64,000 bases of DNA from Oegoconia quadripuncta (taxonomy: Eukaryota > Arthropoda > Insecta > Lepidoptera > Autostichidae), in NCBI GenBank assembly GCA_949316235.1, contig OX438743.1:31403242-31467241 (forward strand), in the 5' to 3' direction. Shown one piece after another: positions 33,481-43,834 of this stretch; positions within the stretch are counted from its first letter, which is position 1; each line of letters begins with the position of its first letter. The notes under the pieces are model-generated. The model searched no databases, was not told where the DNA came from, and saw nothing but the letters and a program-made list of their open reading frames with translations. The translations under genes were made by a program, and so were the position numbers.

Positions 33481-34130
33481 TACCCGACTGTCCCAGAGAG
33501 GAAAGTAATGTTTTTCGAGTGTATGTATGTATGTCGATTTCTATGTTATTTCCTGTAGCCTAAACGGCTTGACCGATTTTGAAGTGAAGGTGTCGTTTGA
33601 TTCGACTTGATCCCGAGACTCATAGGATAAATTTGACTTTGTGTAACATATAACAACTTAAATAGTTATTTATCCGACTGCCACCGGAAAGAAAGGAGTG
33701 TAATGTTTTTCTAGTGTTTGTACGTAGATTTCTATACACCGTGTAACGGTTAAGTGTAGTCATATTTTAAGGGCTTGTTCTACCCATCAATACGAACAAC
33801 TTTTACTATGGGGGCAACTTCGAAATCGCGAAAAAAAAATGAGCTGTTCCATAGAAAATTTCAATAACCTCCCGATGCAATGTATGAAACAGCTGATTTT
33901 TTTTTCGCGATTTCGAAGTTGCCCCCATAGTAAAAGTTGTTCGTATTGATGGGTAGAACAAGCCCTTAAAATATGACTACACTTAACCGTTACACCCTGT
34001 ATAACCTTCTGTAGCTTAAACGCCTTGACCGATTTTGAATTGCCCTTGTCGATCGATTCATATTGATCTTCGAATGTCATAGGGTACATTTCATGGTCAA
34101 AATCCAACATGGCGCCCGGAAATTATTAAA
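33481..34130 (-). repeat. Repeat Q tandem dimer, second unit split by a MITE
   Basis: Unit 1 (33481-33670) and unit 2 (33671-33733 plus 34004-34130) each run 'ccgact', 'gtaatgtttttc', 'tgtagc.taaacg.cttgac' 'cgattttgaa', 'cataggataaat' or 'catagggtacat', and 'aaatagttatt'. The unit is about 190 bp. Compared with 2463-3035 the orientation is opposite. Confidence 0.65.
33737..33999. mobile_element. 263-bp palindromic MITE
   Basis: Arms of about 114 bp (33737-33850 and 33886-33999) are nearly perfect reverse complements ('cttgttctacccatcaatac' against 'gtattgatgggtagaacaag'; 'ggggcaacttcgaaatcgcg' against 'cgcgatttcgaagttgcccc'). The loop is 35 bases. The ends are caccgtgtaacgg and ccgttacaccctg. 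TATA flanks both sides (33733-33736, 34000-34003), a likely target duplication. There is no protein; the 107-codon minus frame across it is a by-product. Confidence 0.9.
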
Positions 34131-35001
34131 CATGCTTTGGTTTTTAAATACATAAATAGTTATTCTCTATTCTAATAAGATTATTAGGTACAGTCGGTAA
34201 CAGATAAACCTTTGCAGGCCTGCATCATGAAAATTTAATTTTCTCAGGAACTCATTAACGCTTTGCGACATTTTTCATTTAGTTACAGCAATTATATGTT
34301 TAACAAAGCAAAAAGTACTATCTAGAATCAGCATTTACTGTTGTTTATGCAGGATTATAAAGATTTATCTGTTTCAGACTGTACATTCACATGAATATCT
34401 GTACTTATTGTTACGAGTAGTAAAATAAACATAACGATTTTCTAAAGCTACTACCTTGTCCAAACTCTGAAATAGTTCTACAGAAGGATCTTAGAGTAGA
34501 TTGGAAAGGCGACCAAAGTCGGATATACTCGTTGGTATGTGTGTCCCATTCCCACCAATTTTCTAAGTTCTGCTTATTAGAATTTGGTGGCCAACGAGCT
34601 GCAATAGTTAACCTTTTTATGGCAATCAATCCTGATGTCTTTCCATCCATTTATAAAGTCTTATTTCAAAAAATAATAATTTGTCATATTGTGTTGCTGG
34701 CTATTACACTGAATGTTTATCTTTGCTAGGCAAATATACCAAATTTCTGTGGGAGGGTCATCTCCAAAATTTAATAAACGTGTTCATCGAAGCGATAAAT
34801 ACTAGTAATCTACGTAATCGCTTTGTCCGGCAATCCATCACAATTATTATGTGATCGGATAACGATGCAGTGTTGATGGAGCTTGCTGCAATCCAATTAG
34901 AATATGCCCCAAATTAGTTGCAGATTACCGTAACAAATGGAAACCCCAGACGTTAAATCTAATTACTTAAGTCAAAGCAACTATCACCCAGCCTTTCACA
35001 T
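34131..35001. other. No recognised element; one minus-strand frame
   Basis: The minus frame 34650-34411 reads 'RWPPNSNKQNLENWWEWDTH' 'TNEYIRLWSPFQSTLRSF'. This tryptophan-rich stretch looks protein-like but I do not recognise it. It may be a decayed exon or element. Confidence 0.3.
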
Positions 35002-35232
35002 CCATTCCCACTGATGGGGCACAGCATCCTCTCGCTGGGAGAGGATGTGGGCCATAGTCCACCACGCGAGCTTAGTGCAAATTAGGAATGTCAGACTAGT
35101 GACCGTCTGACCTTCAATTGAAAATAACTGGAACCCACTATATGCCTTCCATCCAAGGGCTGACAGCGTTAGACATTGCTTAACTTCGCTAATCGAAAAC
35201 TAATAGCGAATTCGACTACGCCTTGATTACTA
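35002..35232 (-). mobile_element. 5S-derived SINE, near full length
   Basis: The plus strand shows the tail 'cactgatggggcacagcatc' 'ctctcgctgggagagg', 'gggccatagtccaccacgcg', 'ccttcaattgaaaataactg', 'atccaagggctgacagcgtt' and 'agacattgcttaacttcgct' 'aatcgaaaactaatagcgaa'. The head inverse corresponds to 5S rRNA's 'gaagttaagcaa' region. Confidence 0.8.
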
Positions 35233-35574
35233 CAATATCCCCAGATATAGTATTCTGAGATAGTTAAGTAATTGGAGCATTGTGAATTTGTCCATCGATT
35301 AAGTCAAAGCAATAGTGACACATTTTAAATTATTGGCACTATTCTGCCCAGCTAATTAAATTTAAACTATCTGATGTTTAATTCAAAGGACGCCAACTAC
35401 TGAATTAGCCGGTTGAGCCAAACCTCAACCGATAAAGGCACTAGAATAATTTCAAGGAAGAGTGCATCAGAGAATGGAGATGGCTCAACTTCTATTAATG
35501 CGAATATCAAATGAATCGCATCCAAAATTATTATTTCCTCGGACAATCATTTTTATAATTAAAATTGTGTGATG

Positions 35575-35905
35575 TTAGAGAATCGGGAGCGCCTCTTGCA
35601 GCGGTCCCGCCTCATATATATATATATAAGTTATAAATTAGAAATAACGTGAGTGAATCGCAGAAATAAAGCATTTAAATCTATCTTCAATATTTCACTC
35701 CATTGCTTATAGAGGCGTAAAACTTACAAATGGCGAAAATCGCCTAAATTAAATACAATTCTTTATTCTTTCTTTCGAAGCGTCTAGACGACATCTATAG
35801 GTGATCCTGGCTGGCAGTTTCTTAATTCGCTCAACGTATAAGTATTCGATTCAACAAGGAAATGCTGCCAGTGTTCTGGGAACTATGACTCGGAACCCCA
35901 ATTTT
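35575..35905 (+). mobile_element. Possible retroelement end, unclassified
   Basis: Contains a (TA)n run at 35613-35628, 'cgaaaatcgcc' and a short frame ending 'SIQQGNAASVLGTMT' near 35853-35897. That peptide reminds me of C-termini of lepidopteran retroelement polyproteins, but I cannot confirm the family. Boundaries are guesses. Confidence 0.25.
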
Positions 35906-36707
35906 TGACATTTGTTATATTAATTTTTATTATATTACCATGTATTTATATAGTATTCATTCTTTATTTTATTTAGACAAAATGATAATAACTGTCGTGT
36001 GTAAGGAAATAATGGTTTAATGTATGAAAAAATGTCATACTTTTCGTTTGATAATCGAGCTTAGGCAATATCCAGGAATCTCCTTTATAATTAAAAATTT
36101 AAAATTAATACTCGACAAGATGTTTTACAAATTAACAGTCAACTAGTCAAAACATTAGTTTATAAATGTAGACACAGATGACGATTATTCCTATGACAAA
36201 AGATATTAAAAATGTTGTAGCCATCCCTTTCAAATTCACAAGTATAAATTCTCGTAACAACATTTTTAAATTTGCTTTTTTACAATAAATTCTACTGACC
36301 TTTACGAAACAAAACACAATGGTTTAGGCTCATATTAGCATTGGGAAGAAATTTCCTTAAAGGCAAAGCGCATGCGAGGAGTCTGCCCTAATGAAAACGT
36401 ACGACTCTTTGATAACCTGTTATGGTATTACGGACCCCTTCGTTCCGACCACAAATTGGACCTCGGGACCCTAATTTACAACTTTTGTGCGTTGTTTTAT
36501 TTCAAGGTGCTACATTGTTAGGAAAACTTGGTGTTTTGGAATTGATTTTATAATGTATGAAGTTTTATATGTATGTTTACTTACATTATAAGGACAATAC
36601 ATACTATTTTAATACCTTAAAGATGATAGATGGTACCTCGTCCATTAAATCCTAGATTCGATTCCCGATTGGGTCATCGTCTGCGTGTTGTCATTGCTTA
36701 TATTATA
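35906..36707. other. No recognised feature apart from a tRNA-like string
   Basis: 'ctagattcgattcccgattg' near 36651-36670 resembles a SINE box B just upstream of SINE B. The rest is featureless. Confidence 0.35.
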
Positions 36708-36984
36708 AGAATACATAGCGCTATCTAGTTCCACACTAAGCAACTAGACTTGTATTATAGATACCAGAGGGTTGATATACCTACTACATAAATACATGCT
36801 ATTTTTTGTAAATACATGTTATAAATGTAAACACATTATACTTACATATTATAAATGAAAACACACATAACTATGGTACTCATGTTCTTATTCATCATAC
36901 AAACATAAGCCCCTCGCGGGATACGAACCCGCGACCTCTAGACATAACGGTGAGAGTCTCTAACCACCACACCAAGCAGGTCGT
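36708..36984 (-). mobile_element. SINE B, full-length with a short internal duplication
   Basis: The plus strand gives 3' end 'tagcgctatctagttccaca', 'taccagagggttgatatacc', a repeated 'catgttataaatg'/'catattataaatg' segment, inverse box B 'cgggatacgaacccgcgacc' and inverse box A 'taaccaccacaccaagcagg'. Confidence 0.85.
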
Positions 36985-37295
36985 TTATGTCATCATACTT
37001 TACTTTATATGGTATGAAAGAAACCATACGACTCTCATCTTAAAATTATTTGTCAGGAAGTTCAATATAAATCTGATTTGTCAATATAGGTTTTAAATGA
37101 AAAAGGTCGTCTAGTCTACGTATGGGAAAATTTACTTGCATTAGTAAACTTCGGCTAAATTGAGACGTTTATATGTACTGACAGTAAAATGGGGAATAGA
37201 CGGTACGACCGACGACGGCGCCGGAGTGAAATTTGTCCCGTTACGGTGCAGGACACACTAGCGGGTGAACGCGGCGTTTGAACCGCTTACCCACG

Positions 37296-37420
37296 ATATA
37301 CATCACGTCCTAAAGGAAATCCCAAATAGGGTGGATAGATATATCTTAACCACAAGCATTTAGGTGCTTCAAACATTAAAATTTTAATGCATGAGCGACA
37401 TTCAGGACTCACCCTTTCAA
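37296..37420 (+). repeat. Family E copy, left part
   Basis: 'aatcccaaatagggtggata', 'gcatttaggtgcttcaaaca' 'ttaaaattttaatgc' follow the family order. A LINE 3' end begins just after it. Confidence 0.5.
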
Positions 37421-37423
37421 ATT

Positions 37424-37703
37424 CAAATTCAAAAAAGACTTATATCGTAGGATAAAATTATCATTCTAACTTAATATTCAAATTACTGACATTTTTGCTC
37501 ATTCACAAAGCCGACTCCCCAGAGAAGAACGAGCAAGAAACTCAATGGTTGCTCTATTTAAGTAGGTATTGGGTTACAATGTGTAATATTGTATTGTATA
37601 ATTAGACTGAATATCGTCGAACGGTCTATGTCCATGCTTGCTTGTCATCCAGATAGTCAGATTTTTTTTAATAGCCTTTTGCAAATAATGTCTGTTTTAT
37701 ACA
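37424..37703 (-). mobile_element. LINE K, 3' UTR and last codons
   Basis: 'caaattcaaattcaaaaaag' is the inverse repeat tail, then 'agaagaacgagcaagaaact' 'caa', 'gtctatgtccatgcttgctt' and 'ccagatagtcag', as in 24589-25022 and 53792-54370. Insertion happened immediately after a family E segment. Confidence 0.8.
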
Positions 37704-39160
37704 ATACAAATACTCTTTACTGCACAAAATAATTTACAATAATTTTTGATGACAACAATAATAGAAAATAGAAAAATAAATTTGAAGATCAGGTAATCAC
37801 TTACCTACCTTACATAAATAAGTATTGATCACATTTTTGTTTAGTTATAAATATTACTAAATGCACTTAACGTTAACGTTAATCTAAATGATCTTAGGTT
37901 CTGCTCAATGTCTGGAAAAATTTAAATCAATTTAAGTCTTTTCTCATTTTTAAACAGATCTACATATAAACGCAAGTCAGTACAATCGAACTATGACCAT
38001 GATTCGGTGTGACGCGCTCTGGGCGCACCAATACTCGTCGCCCACTTGGTGGCGTCTCTGATTTATTGCAAATGGCGCGAAAGCGAAAACGCTCGTAAAT
38101 GCCCGTTTATAGCGCGTTGTTTGGTTGGCCGCGCGATTGCTTCGTGTGTAACTACCCTTTACGCAAATCGCGCGGTTATTAGAATAGGATTTGATTATCC
38201 ACATGTGTTGGGCAAGAATAATGACATGTTCTTAGAAAATGTTTTCTTACCCTATTTTATTTTCATTCCAAACTTAGATCAATATTATCCGATGATGTGC
38301 TCCGACGAATGCTAAGTTACATACTCATCTTGGTAATTGCAACTAATTTTTTTATTATAGTGTATATTAACGTTTGTCTATACTTCTCCTATAGTTCATT
38401 TTTACCATGGAAATTCATACTTGAGAAAAAACTAAAGCAAACTTACGTAAAGTGTCTTTCTGTGAATCTTGCTATGTAAACAAAAGACCATCTCAGAACT
38501 CTCTCGCAACTACTTGTTTTTTACTTTCGGTATTTTATTATTCGATATGGTTTGACGTAAGTAAAGGAGTAAGTAAGAATCTTGTCCATCTAGTAATGGA
38601 CAAGATAAATTTACTAGTGTAAATTCAACATTCAGAGACAATGTCAATATGGCCGTTTGTTTTGGCAGTAAGTTCCATAGAAAGTTAATTGATGTACAAT
38701 ATTAAAATTTTCTAATAATTCACACGATTGTCATTATAGAAGATTGAACCCCCTGACCTGGAAATTAATAATTAATCTGGTTAAATATTTGAAATTCAAC
38801 CTGACTCAAACGAATCAAGTAACAAAACTGAAACGCCTAATGATCGCAAAGCTTTTGAGGGCATCACAGACACGATAAATTTCGCCGGGCTGCGCAATGA
38901 CATAACAAAGCAACTTGGGAAGCGCCCGATCGTGTATGAAAATCGTGCCGGACCGACGGACTCTCTCACGCCGTCGAATTATAACTAGTCTGCCGTGTGT
39001 GCTACTTAATTTATGGATGTGGTTGAGAAACAGAATGGCCTATCTGAAAATCTATGTGAACTGGAGGATAATAGGTGGGAGTGTGGGCCAGTTGCGGGAT
39101 GTAGAGACGAGACTAATTTGTCTAGAATATCGACACTACAACGTCATTATTATTTACGTA
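37704..39160. other. Mostly unique sequence, GC-richer near 38.0-38.2 kb
   Basis: 'atacaaatactctttactgc' near 37703 is another LINE 3' terminus (inverse of 'gcaataaagagtattt'). At 38131-38176 'ccgcgcgattgc' and 'gcaaatcgcgcgg' form an imperfect hairpin. No recognisable gene. Confidence 0.35.
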
Positions 39161-39556
39161 CGTATTATGCTGAATGAGATTTTTTACCGTTAGGAAAAAA
39201 ATAGGGCATATTAGGTAAGTCAAATAGAAGATATTGGCATGGGTAGTTTATTTTTATTTTCAAAACCAACATCGAATAAAGGGTTAATTGTGTTATTTGA
39301 CGGCGGCGTTTGTAGCCTATTCCACATAATTACATCATTAAATTAAATAAGTAAAGAAAACGAAAATATGAGTTCGAAATAAATTTCGCATGATAGGAAC
39401 CCTACGGATCACGCCAGTCGCAAATGACATTCCGGTTGGCGCGTGCGTTTTTGAAAAAAAAAATTAACTACCTATGCCAATAACTTCTATTTCACTTACC
39501 TAATATGCCCCATTTGTTTCGTTACGGTAAAAAAACTCATCCAGTATAATACCTAC
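39161..39556. mobile_element. Long-TIR MITE (family M1), ~395 bp
   Basis: The left TIR about 39163-39247 ('gggcatattaggtaagtcaa', 'ttggcatgggtagtt') and right TIR about 39467-39552 ('aactacctatgccaataact', 'cacttacctaatatgcccca') are reverse complements over about 85 bases. The outer ends are 'gctgaatgag' and 'ctcatccagt'. The core has no frame. A GC-richer stretch in the core ('cacgccagtcgcaaatgaca') is absent from the 22.7-kb copy. Confidence 0.85.
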
Positions 39557-39994
39557 GTAAGTACATGTACCTAACATAACCAACTGTAATTATTTCTTTT
39601 AAATTCACGAACGAAGATCCTGTTCTTTGTAGGGCTTGTATGGAAACTTAAACACGTAGATGCCCTACTAAGAGATATTATTCTTAAATGCAAAGAGGAA
39701 TAAGCGTCTGCCAATTATCATTTATTAGTACTTAATTCCGTTATTTTAATATACAAATTCTGAATGCGGTTCACAGCGCGGCAACGGTAATCTTCCCAGT
39801 GGTGCACAATATGGGTAACCGTCCGCTCAGAGGCACGAGCCTTTAAGGCACGTCAGTGAGTCTTTAATTTGTAAAGGTGATAAGGCTAAGCGTCCGGGTC
39901 CGATTTAGCGACGTTCGAGATCTCGGATGTAGTCCCTCAACCGGCTACTCGCGAATTTTCTACCGGTCGGATCTCAGAATCGGACCAAAAGGTT
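39557..39994. other. No recognised feature
   Basis: Unique, GC-richer towards 39770-39990. No domain in any frame. Confidence 0.35.
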
Positions 39995-40301
39995 ATCATC
40001 AAAATCATCAGCCTGTAAACATCCCACTGCAGGGATATAGGCCTTCCCTCGTATATGAGGGAGAATGGGCCATAGTCCACCACGCTGGCCCAATGCGGGT
40101 TGAATGACGAGGCGACGACGACGACTTCACATGCCTTTGAATTTTTATTTCTCAGGCATGCAGTTTTCCTCACGATGTTTTCCTTCACCGTTTAAGTGCA
40201 GTCGGATAAATGCACATACTATAAGTCATTAAATTAAATTTAAAGAACCCGGACCTCCTAAATTGGGAGAATGCGTCTTAAACGCTGAGCCACCGACGCT
40301 C
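39995..40301 (-). mobile_element. SINE C, full-length with a (GAC)n insertion
   Basis: The plus strand gives tail 'tcatcagcctgtaaacatcc', 'cactgcagggatatagg', 'gggccatagtccaccacgct', a small 'gaggcgacgacgacgac' expansion, 'gcatgcagttttcctcacga' 'tgttttccttcaccgttt', then the inverse tRNA-like head 'acgctgagccaccgacgct'. Box B inverse is damaged ('gaacccggacct'). Confidence 0.8.
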
Positions 40302-41087
40302 CAGACCGCGTCTGAACCGCTGGATTCTGGCAGGGTAGAATGAGAGCAACCCTTTTGTCCCATCTGTGTCGACACAGGTGACTAAGGGATCATAGACCAG
40401 TCAGTTAGCCTGTCAGCAGTGTAATTGGTGTGATGCTTCCAAAAAATCTACGTTCGTTAACCCGTCTGGCTAGCATGACGATTAGAGCAAATTCTTCAAT
40501 GGAATGCAATGAAAATTGCACCATGAAAGAGGCTTATATCCAACAATGTATTGCTTTATTATGCAGAGATACAGTCAGTTGCGAGAAAGCATGTCGGCGC
40601 TCCTCCCAGTAAAAGCAGAAAGTCCGCGTCAACCAATAAGCTGACTACGCCAATTTTGTGTTTATAATATGATAATTTGTAAAATTCATTTGATTCATTC
40701 ATTTCTGATGTTAATGTTTAAGTACAAGATTAAAATATATTTTTTAGCGATTTTAAATATTTGGAATATATTGTTGATTGACAGAAAGAAGATGCTAATT
40801 TCTGAGATATAGGTTTCTACCTAGTTTAGGAAGCATAGACTTCATATTATATATCAAAAATTCTGATAATAAATAAACTATAAATCAGTTGACGTTCAAA
40901 AATGGAAAAGCTGTATTAACCAGTACTTGGAATATTTGTATTCGTTTAGTATATTTAACGCATTTCAAAAATTAGGTTACTTAGTAGGTACTTATTAGAT
41001 TAGAGTGGGATTAAATTGCCTATTCCCGGGACACTTTAAATACTACTAAGGGATCGAGATTTCCTTTTATGAACTACTAACTGTTGC
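40302..41087. other. No recognised feature
   Basis: A 60-codon frame at 40430-40612 (...SMECNENCTMKEAYIQQC...) is cysteine-containing but unrecognised. The rest is AT-rich. Confidence 0.3.
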
Positions 41088-41272
41088 CCGCGACTTTGTT
41101 CGCGTGGAACATTTCATAAAAATCAGTTCAACAAACAAAATTGCGGATATGTTCATCGAGGTCCTAATCTATCATCCAAATTTCATTCAAATCCGTCCAG
41201 CTGTTTAGGTGTGAAGAACAAACATACATACATGTACACACACGAACTTTCGCATTTATAATATTAGTTGGG
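41088..41272 (-). mobile_element. Family H element (Helitron-like), complete
   Basis: The plus strand begins 'aactgttgcccgcgactttg' 'ttcgcgtgg', has 'catccaaatttcattcaaat' 'ccgtccagctgttta' and ends 'gaactttcgcatttataata' 'ttagt'. On the minus strand this is the regular start (actaatattataaatgcg) and end (cgaacaaagtcgcgggcaac). Confidence 0.65.
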
Positions 41273-41458
41273 ATAATGTATGATTAATGTGTGATTGATA
41301 ATAACAGCTGTACTAATTTATGTAGTTTCTGTTAAATTCAGAGCGACAATTTAAAAAAAAGGCGTAGGTTTCCACGTTAGTAATAGATGGAGTAATAATA
41401 AAATCAAGCGTCATTTGTAATTAATCTGCGGTTTATCTCTTCATCACGTGATCAATCG

Positions 41459-41694
41459 GACGACCGATTGGTGTAGTGGATAGTAACCCTGTCAGTGAAC
41501 CAACGGTTGCGGGTTCGAATCCCGCGAGGGGTAAATGTTTGTATGATGAATACCAACATTTATTCCCGAGTCAAGGATGTTTAAATATTTATGTATGTTT
41601 ATCCGTTATCTAGTGTCAATAGACAAGCTTTGCTTAGTTTGGGACTAGATGATTGGTGTAAGTGCCCCAAATATTATTTTTTTATTTTATTATA
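41459..41694 (+). mobile_element. SINE A, full-length, sense orientation
   Basis: Head 'gaccgattggtgtagtgga' (box A), 'cggttgcgggttcgaatccc' (box B), then 'gcgaggggtaaatgtttg', 'tatgatgaataccaacattt', 'gtttatccgttatctagtg', 'tgcttagtttgggactagat' and an AT-rich end. The clearest reference copy in the window. Confidence 0.9.
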
Positions 41695-41695
41695 A

Positions 41696-41812
41696 TCCGG
41701 CCGGCAACGCATCTGTGACCCTTTTGGTGTTGCGGGTGTCCATGGGCGGCGGTGATTGCTTTCCATCAGGTTACCCGCACGCTCGTTTGCCGCCCTCTCA
41801 TATAAAAAAAAA
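41696..41812 (+). mobile_element. Retroposon 3' end with A-rich tail
   Basis: 'aatccggccggcaacgcatc', 'tggtgttgcgggtgtccatg' 'ggcggcggtgattgctttcc' and 'gtttgccgccctctcatata' 'aaaaaaaa'. This ending is widespread in moth and butterfly genomes as a retroposon terminus. It abuts the SINE A 3' end. The autonomous source is unknown to me. Confidence 0.55.
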
Positions 41813-42749
41813 ATCGTGCAAACAAGAAGTTGAAATTGTTCGATTAATTATGTAAATAGAAAACAAAACGAATCCTCTCTTCTTTCTGATAAGAATTATC
41901 TACTTATATTGAGACCACAAAGTTTCTAGACTACAATTCAGAATTCTTCGAATTTTGTCAGTACAAGTGGGTCAAGAGCGTGACACAGTATATTAATTTT
42001 TAGCCAAAAAAAGTGCCGCGATGTTACTCCGAGAGGAGCACAATGAAACGGAAGATTTACATAAACTATTTAATTGATATGCCTATGGCTGATTAAGTTC
42101 GTATCGAACCAACACAATATTGATAACGTTCCACCAAATGCCACCTATTTATCATATATTAATCTCATGCCTGTCTGGGCACATTTCATATAAGAAATTC
42201 CACAAAGTCAATTGTCCTATCAAACTAACAATCAATAAACTCGGTACTTGCCAAGAGATTTCCAACACTTATGTGTATGCAAAAGCTAGCGAGGTTAGGC
42301 CCGTGGGAGCGCCCGTCAGACGGACGTCACGACCACACGACTGGCGTGTGTGTGCACTGGCCTAGCCTAGTCTAGCCTAGCCTACATACAAACAAACGTG
42401 CGGCAATTATATGGGGCCTGGATGTCAGTTAGATGTAATTGATTGATATTTTTATTTAACTAATTAGGATTATTAGAATTTCACACATTCTGTTTCCGCA
42501 CTTCGGAAAGTTAAATGGTTGGTCTCGGTTGTTTTTAATTGAAGGAACTCGTTCGCCAAGTCGGTGGTCTACAGACGCGGCTTGAAAACACTGACGTCAG
42601 ATAGCCACTGTGTGACACAGGTGACACAAATCCACCAATACACTGGACTTGCGAGGTGGTTTATGACTCATACGCTCGTCCAGAAATAATAATATCTACG
42701 GGGTGGATAGATAATCTGAGAATGGTTCCCGAAAGTTGTTACACCCATT
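41813..42749. other. No recognised gene; short CCTAG repeat
   Basis: 'cctagcctagtctagcctag' near 42361-42380 is a pentanucleotide repeat beside a GC-rich stretch with a CRE-like 'gacgtcac' (42323-42330). Weak 5S-SINE-like traces ('agccactgtgtgacac') lie near 42603. Confidence 0.35.
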
Positions 42750-42840
42750 CATAACGTGACGAGCTCTATCCCAAATGGGGTGGTCAAAGATATCCCAAAT
42801 ATGCACGTTTGAAATATCACGGTTCACCTTTTCCAGATCA
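42750..42840 (+). repeat. Family E copy, partial
   Basis: 'aacgtgacgagctctatccc' 'aaatggggtggtcaaagata' 'tcccaaat' and 'cacggttcaccttttccaga', with the middle deleted. Confidence 0.6.
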
Positions 42841-43307
42841 CAATATTCCAACGACTGTTGTTTCGGCATCATATAGGGATCATAGTTGCCTTGTCAGTAA
42901 AGAAGAGGTATTAGCTCTATTATTCACACCGACGATACAATGATCTTAGTGACACAAATAGGAAAGGGTGAACGTAAACGTTGGATGGCAAATGATAATC
43001 TGCAAAACAATTTTCTGCGAAAAGCAGGATACCATTTATTATCTCACCACAAAGAAATAGATATACCGATTTAACAGTAATATAAATACAAAGAAATTTC
43101 TTTGTGCGAGAGCGGAGTCTGAATAAGGTTAGAAACCTGTGCTACAGATCTCCAGGCTCTCACTCCGTTACTATTAGACATTACAACAGGAGCACTGAAA
43201 ATAATTTTCTGTATGATTCTGAGAGTAACTTAATGTTGAAGTGTATGATAGTGGACGAAGGCTAGTGTGTGTGATTTTTTCAATTACCAATGGGATAGAT
43301 GTCTGGT
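42841..43307. other. No recognised feature
   Basis: Featureless by eye. Confidence 0.35.
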
Positions 43308-43462
43308 ATTCGGTTTGTGGTAGTGTATTTATTAATATCCATGCCTGACTAGCCACCACCATCTAAGGCCATCGCTAAGTTATATTGTAAAATGGCTGTT
43401 GGTGAGCTGAAAACCAGGCCCCCAAATTAATTTTTATCTTCATTTAACATCGCATCGGGGAT
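43308..43462 (+). mobile_element. SINE D, decayed
   Basis: 'ggtttgtggtagtg', 'catgcctgactagccaccac' 'catctaaggcc', 'ccaggcccccaaattaattt' and 'atcttcatttaacatc' keep the SINE D order, with many changes and a large central loss. Confidence 0.4.
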
Positions 43463-43834
43463 CGAAATCAAACACTAGCCTATGTGCATAAAAGATTTTG
43501 CAATGCAATTAACTATACCATAAAAAATATATACCATTCTGTCCAACATAAACCTTCATGCATAAAATGCTCGCAAATAAGGAAAACATAGTTCCCACAA
43601 ACAGTTATCAGTCGAACCTTGCTCCAGATCGAACCTAGGCCCGCGGTCGGCGGGGAGTCCCCGACGGCGCGGGCTAACGAGACCATTGCGCAAGATTCGG
43701 CCATCCCATCGATCACGTTTAGCATTATGCGGACCCTCCCCGCGTCCCATTGACAAAATACCGCTGGGGACGATTGATAGGCACTATGCAAAAGTAGCCA
43801 AGCATGCAATTCTGGATATTATTGTTATTGTATT
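43463..43834. other. No recognised gene; GC-rich block
   Basis: 43620-43750 is GC-rich ('cccgcggtcggcggggagtc', 'ccgacggcgcgggc'). Frames on the minus strand are unrecognised. It may belong to the RTE element that follows. Confidence 0.3.

Noticed and set aside
33787..34110. 107-codon minus-strand frame
   Set aside because: It runs through the palindromic MITE and repeat Q, so it is a by-product of repeat sequence.
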